A stretch of DNA of 6,447 nucleotides from Fluviibacter sp039805865 (GTDB lineage: Bacteria; Pseudomonadota; Gammaproteobacteria; Burkholderiales; Rhodocyclaceae), in NCBI GenBank assembly GCA_039805865.1, contig JBDLTI010000076.1:1-6447 (forward strand). Reading direction: 5' to 3'. The notes beneath the pieces were generated by a model. That model ran no database searches. It was not told where the DNA came from and saw only the letters and a program-made list of their open reading frames with translations. Shown here piece after piece: positions 5,620-6,447 of this stretch. Positions within the stretch are counted from its first letter, which is position 1; every line of letters starts with the position of its first letter. The position numbers and the translations under genes are program-made.

Positions 5620-6447
5620 ATGGTTTTTTTGTCATTTTCGAAGTGTTGCAGACATTTTTGCCTGTTTTGGGGCGCAGCACTGCTGTTAACAGCCTGTGGC
5701 AGCGAATGGAATGACCCGTATCCAGCATCAGATCGTGGCGTCAACCGCCTATACAGCGCCTTCGCCGAGCGACCAAAGCATCTGGATCCGGCCGTATCGT
5801 ATACCGATAACGAAATTGCTTTTATTGCTCAGATTTACGAGCCGCCCCTGCAATATAAGTATCTAGAGCGGCCTTATACGCTGATGCCGACCACTCTGGC
5901 GGCAATGCCTAAGGTCCATTATTACGACAAGGCAGGCAAGAGCCTGCCTGATTCTGCGAATGGGGATCTGGTCGATCGTACGATTTACCGGCTTAAGTTG
6001 AAACCGGGCATTCAGTATCAACCGCATCCGGCATTTAGTCGTGATGCCTCGGGTAGCCTTCGTTATATGGCATTGGATTCCGAGCAGGTGCGACTGCTGC
6101 AATCGGCGAGTGGGCCTATGGCGTTACCTGATCCGGGTACACAAACGCTCAAAGCACAGGATTACGTTTATCAGATCAAACGCCTGGCTAATCCTGCGGT
6201 TCATTCACCCATTTTTGGCACGATGGCCGAGCATATTGTGGGTCTTAAAGAACTCTCGGCCAATATTAAAGAGGCAGCCCTGGCGCAACCGGGCAGCTGG
6301 ATCGATCTCGATACCCTGGAATTGCCCGGCGCTGTCGCGCTAGATGATCAAACGATAGAAATAACGCTGTCCGGGAAGTACCCCCAGTTCATCTACTGGC
6401 TGGCCATGAATTTCTTTGCCCCGGTGCCCCGTGAAGTCGATCAGTTC
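5620..6447 (+). CDS. Family 5 extracellular solute-binding lipoprotein (ABC transporter), N-terminal part
   Basis: The frame stays open for 276 codons from the ATG at 5620 to the right edge, so the gene is partial (full members of this type usually exceed 500 residues). Residues 1-25 are a lipoprotein signal: basic residues (K8, R11), the hydrophobic run LFWGAALLL, then the lipobox LTAC with Cys26 as the lipidated residue, followed by Gly. The mature part begins with a Pro/Asp-rich linker, then RLYSAFAERPKHLDPAVSY (about 43-61) and AQIYEPPLQYKYLERPYTLM, which resemble the start of SBP family 5 (oligopeptide-type) proteins; YRLKLKPGIQYQPHPAF (about 123-139) is the typical strand after it. Such proteins deliver peptides or other oligomers to inner-membrane permeases of the Opp/Dpp/Yej kind, presumably encoded just beyond the window. 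The Shine-Dalgarno is poor; a later start is unlikely because the signal peptide would be lost. Confidence 0.85.
   Translation, partial: MVFLSFSKCCRHFCLFWGAALLLTACGSEWNDPYPASDRGVNRLYSAFAERPKHLDPAVSYTDNEIAFIAQIYEPPLQYKYLERPYTLMPTTLAAMPKVHYYDKAGKSLPDSANGDLVDRTIYRLKLKPGIQYQPHPAFSRDASGSLRYMALDSEQVRLLQSASGPMALPDPGTQTLKAQDYVYQIKRLANPAVHSPIFGTMAEHIVGLKELSANIKEAALAQPGSWIDLDTLELPGAVALDDQTIEITLSGKYPQFIYWLAMNFFAPVPREVDQF
5930..5949 (+). repeat. GC-rich hairpin inside the solute-binding protein gene
   Basis: AGGCAGGC and GCCTGCCT form a perfect 8-bp stem around the loop AAGA, within codons for DKAGKSLPD. No T tract follows, so it is not a terminator. Confidence 0.5.

Noticed and set aside
5493..5744. 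An 83-codon minus-strand frame across the fabI upstream region
   Set aside because: It overlaps the fabI start, its promoter and the start of the divergent lipoprotein gene, and has no recognisable content.
6041..6343. A 100-codon plus-strand frame within the solute-binding protein gene
   Set aside because: It is an alternative frame of the partial lipoprotein gene, which has a signal peptide and family 5 motifs running through the same bases.

Overview
The window looks like ordinary chromosome from a Gram-negative proteobacterium of moderate GC content. A betaproteobacterium, perhaps of the Burkholderiales, is my best guess. The reasons are the style of the FabI and PpiD sequences, a lipid-anchored family 5 solute-binding protein next to fabI, and a heptosyltransferase-type GT9 enzyme. 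This is inferred from remembered family sequences, not from a search. No mobile element, CRISPR array, rRNA or tRNA was seen.

Left part (1-1359, minus strand): the start of a GtrA-like membrane protein, running off the left edge, lies 9 bases downstream of a GT9 glycosyltransferase. This is a piece of a surface-glycan gene cluster. Middle (1459-4666, plus strand), read divergently from it: a membrane-anchored sialidase-like (BNR/Asp-box) protein, a polytopic membrane protein of unknown function overlapping it by 4 bases (ATGA), and 14 bases later a PpiD/SurA-N type periplasmic chaperone. A perfect hairpin at 4683-4714 with A/T tracts on both sides ends this unit and also the convergent fabI. 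Right part: fabI (enoyl-ACP reductase, minus strand) is divergent from a family 5 extracellular solute-binding lipoprotein that runs off the right edge. The 96-base gap between them holds compact, overlapping promoter-like elements.

The genes share an envelope theme: glycan synthesis or transfer (GT9, GtrA), a possible glycan-acting exo-enzyme with a membrane partner, an outer-membrane-protein folding chaperone, fatty-acid synthesis and peptide or oligosaccharide uptake. The two most notable points are the PpiD homologue, which appears to have lost its whole parvulin isomerase domain in frame while keeping both flanks, and the translationally coupled sialidase-like/multi-pass membrane pair placed back to back with glycan-assembly genes.
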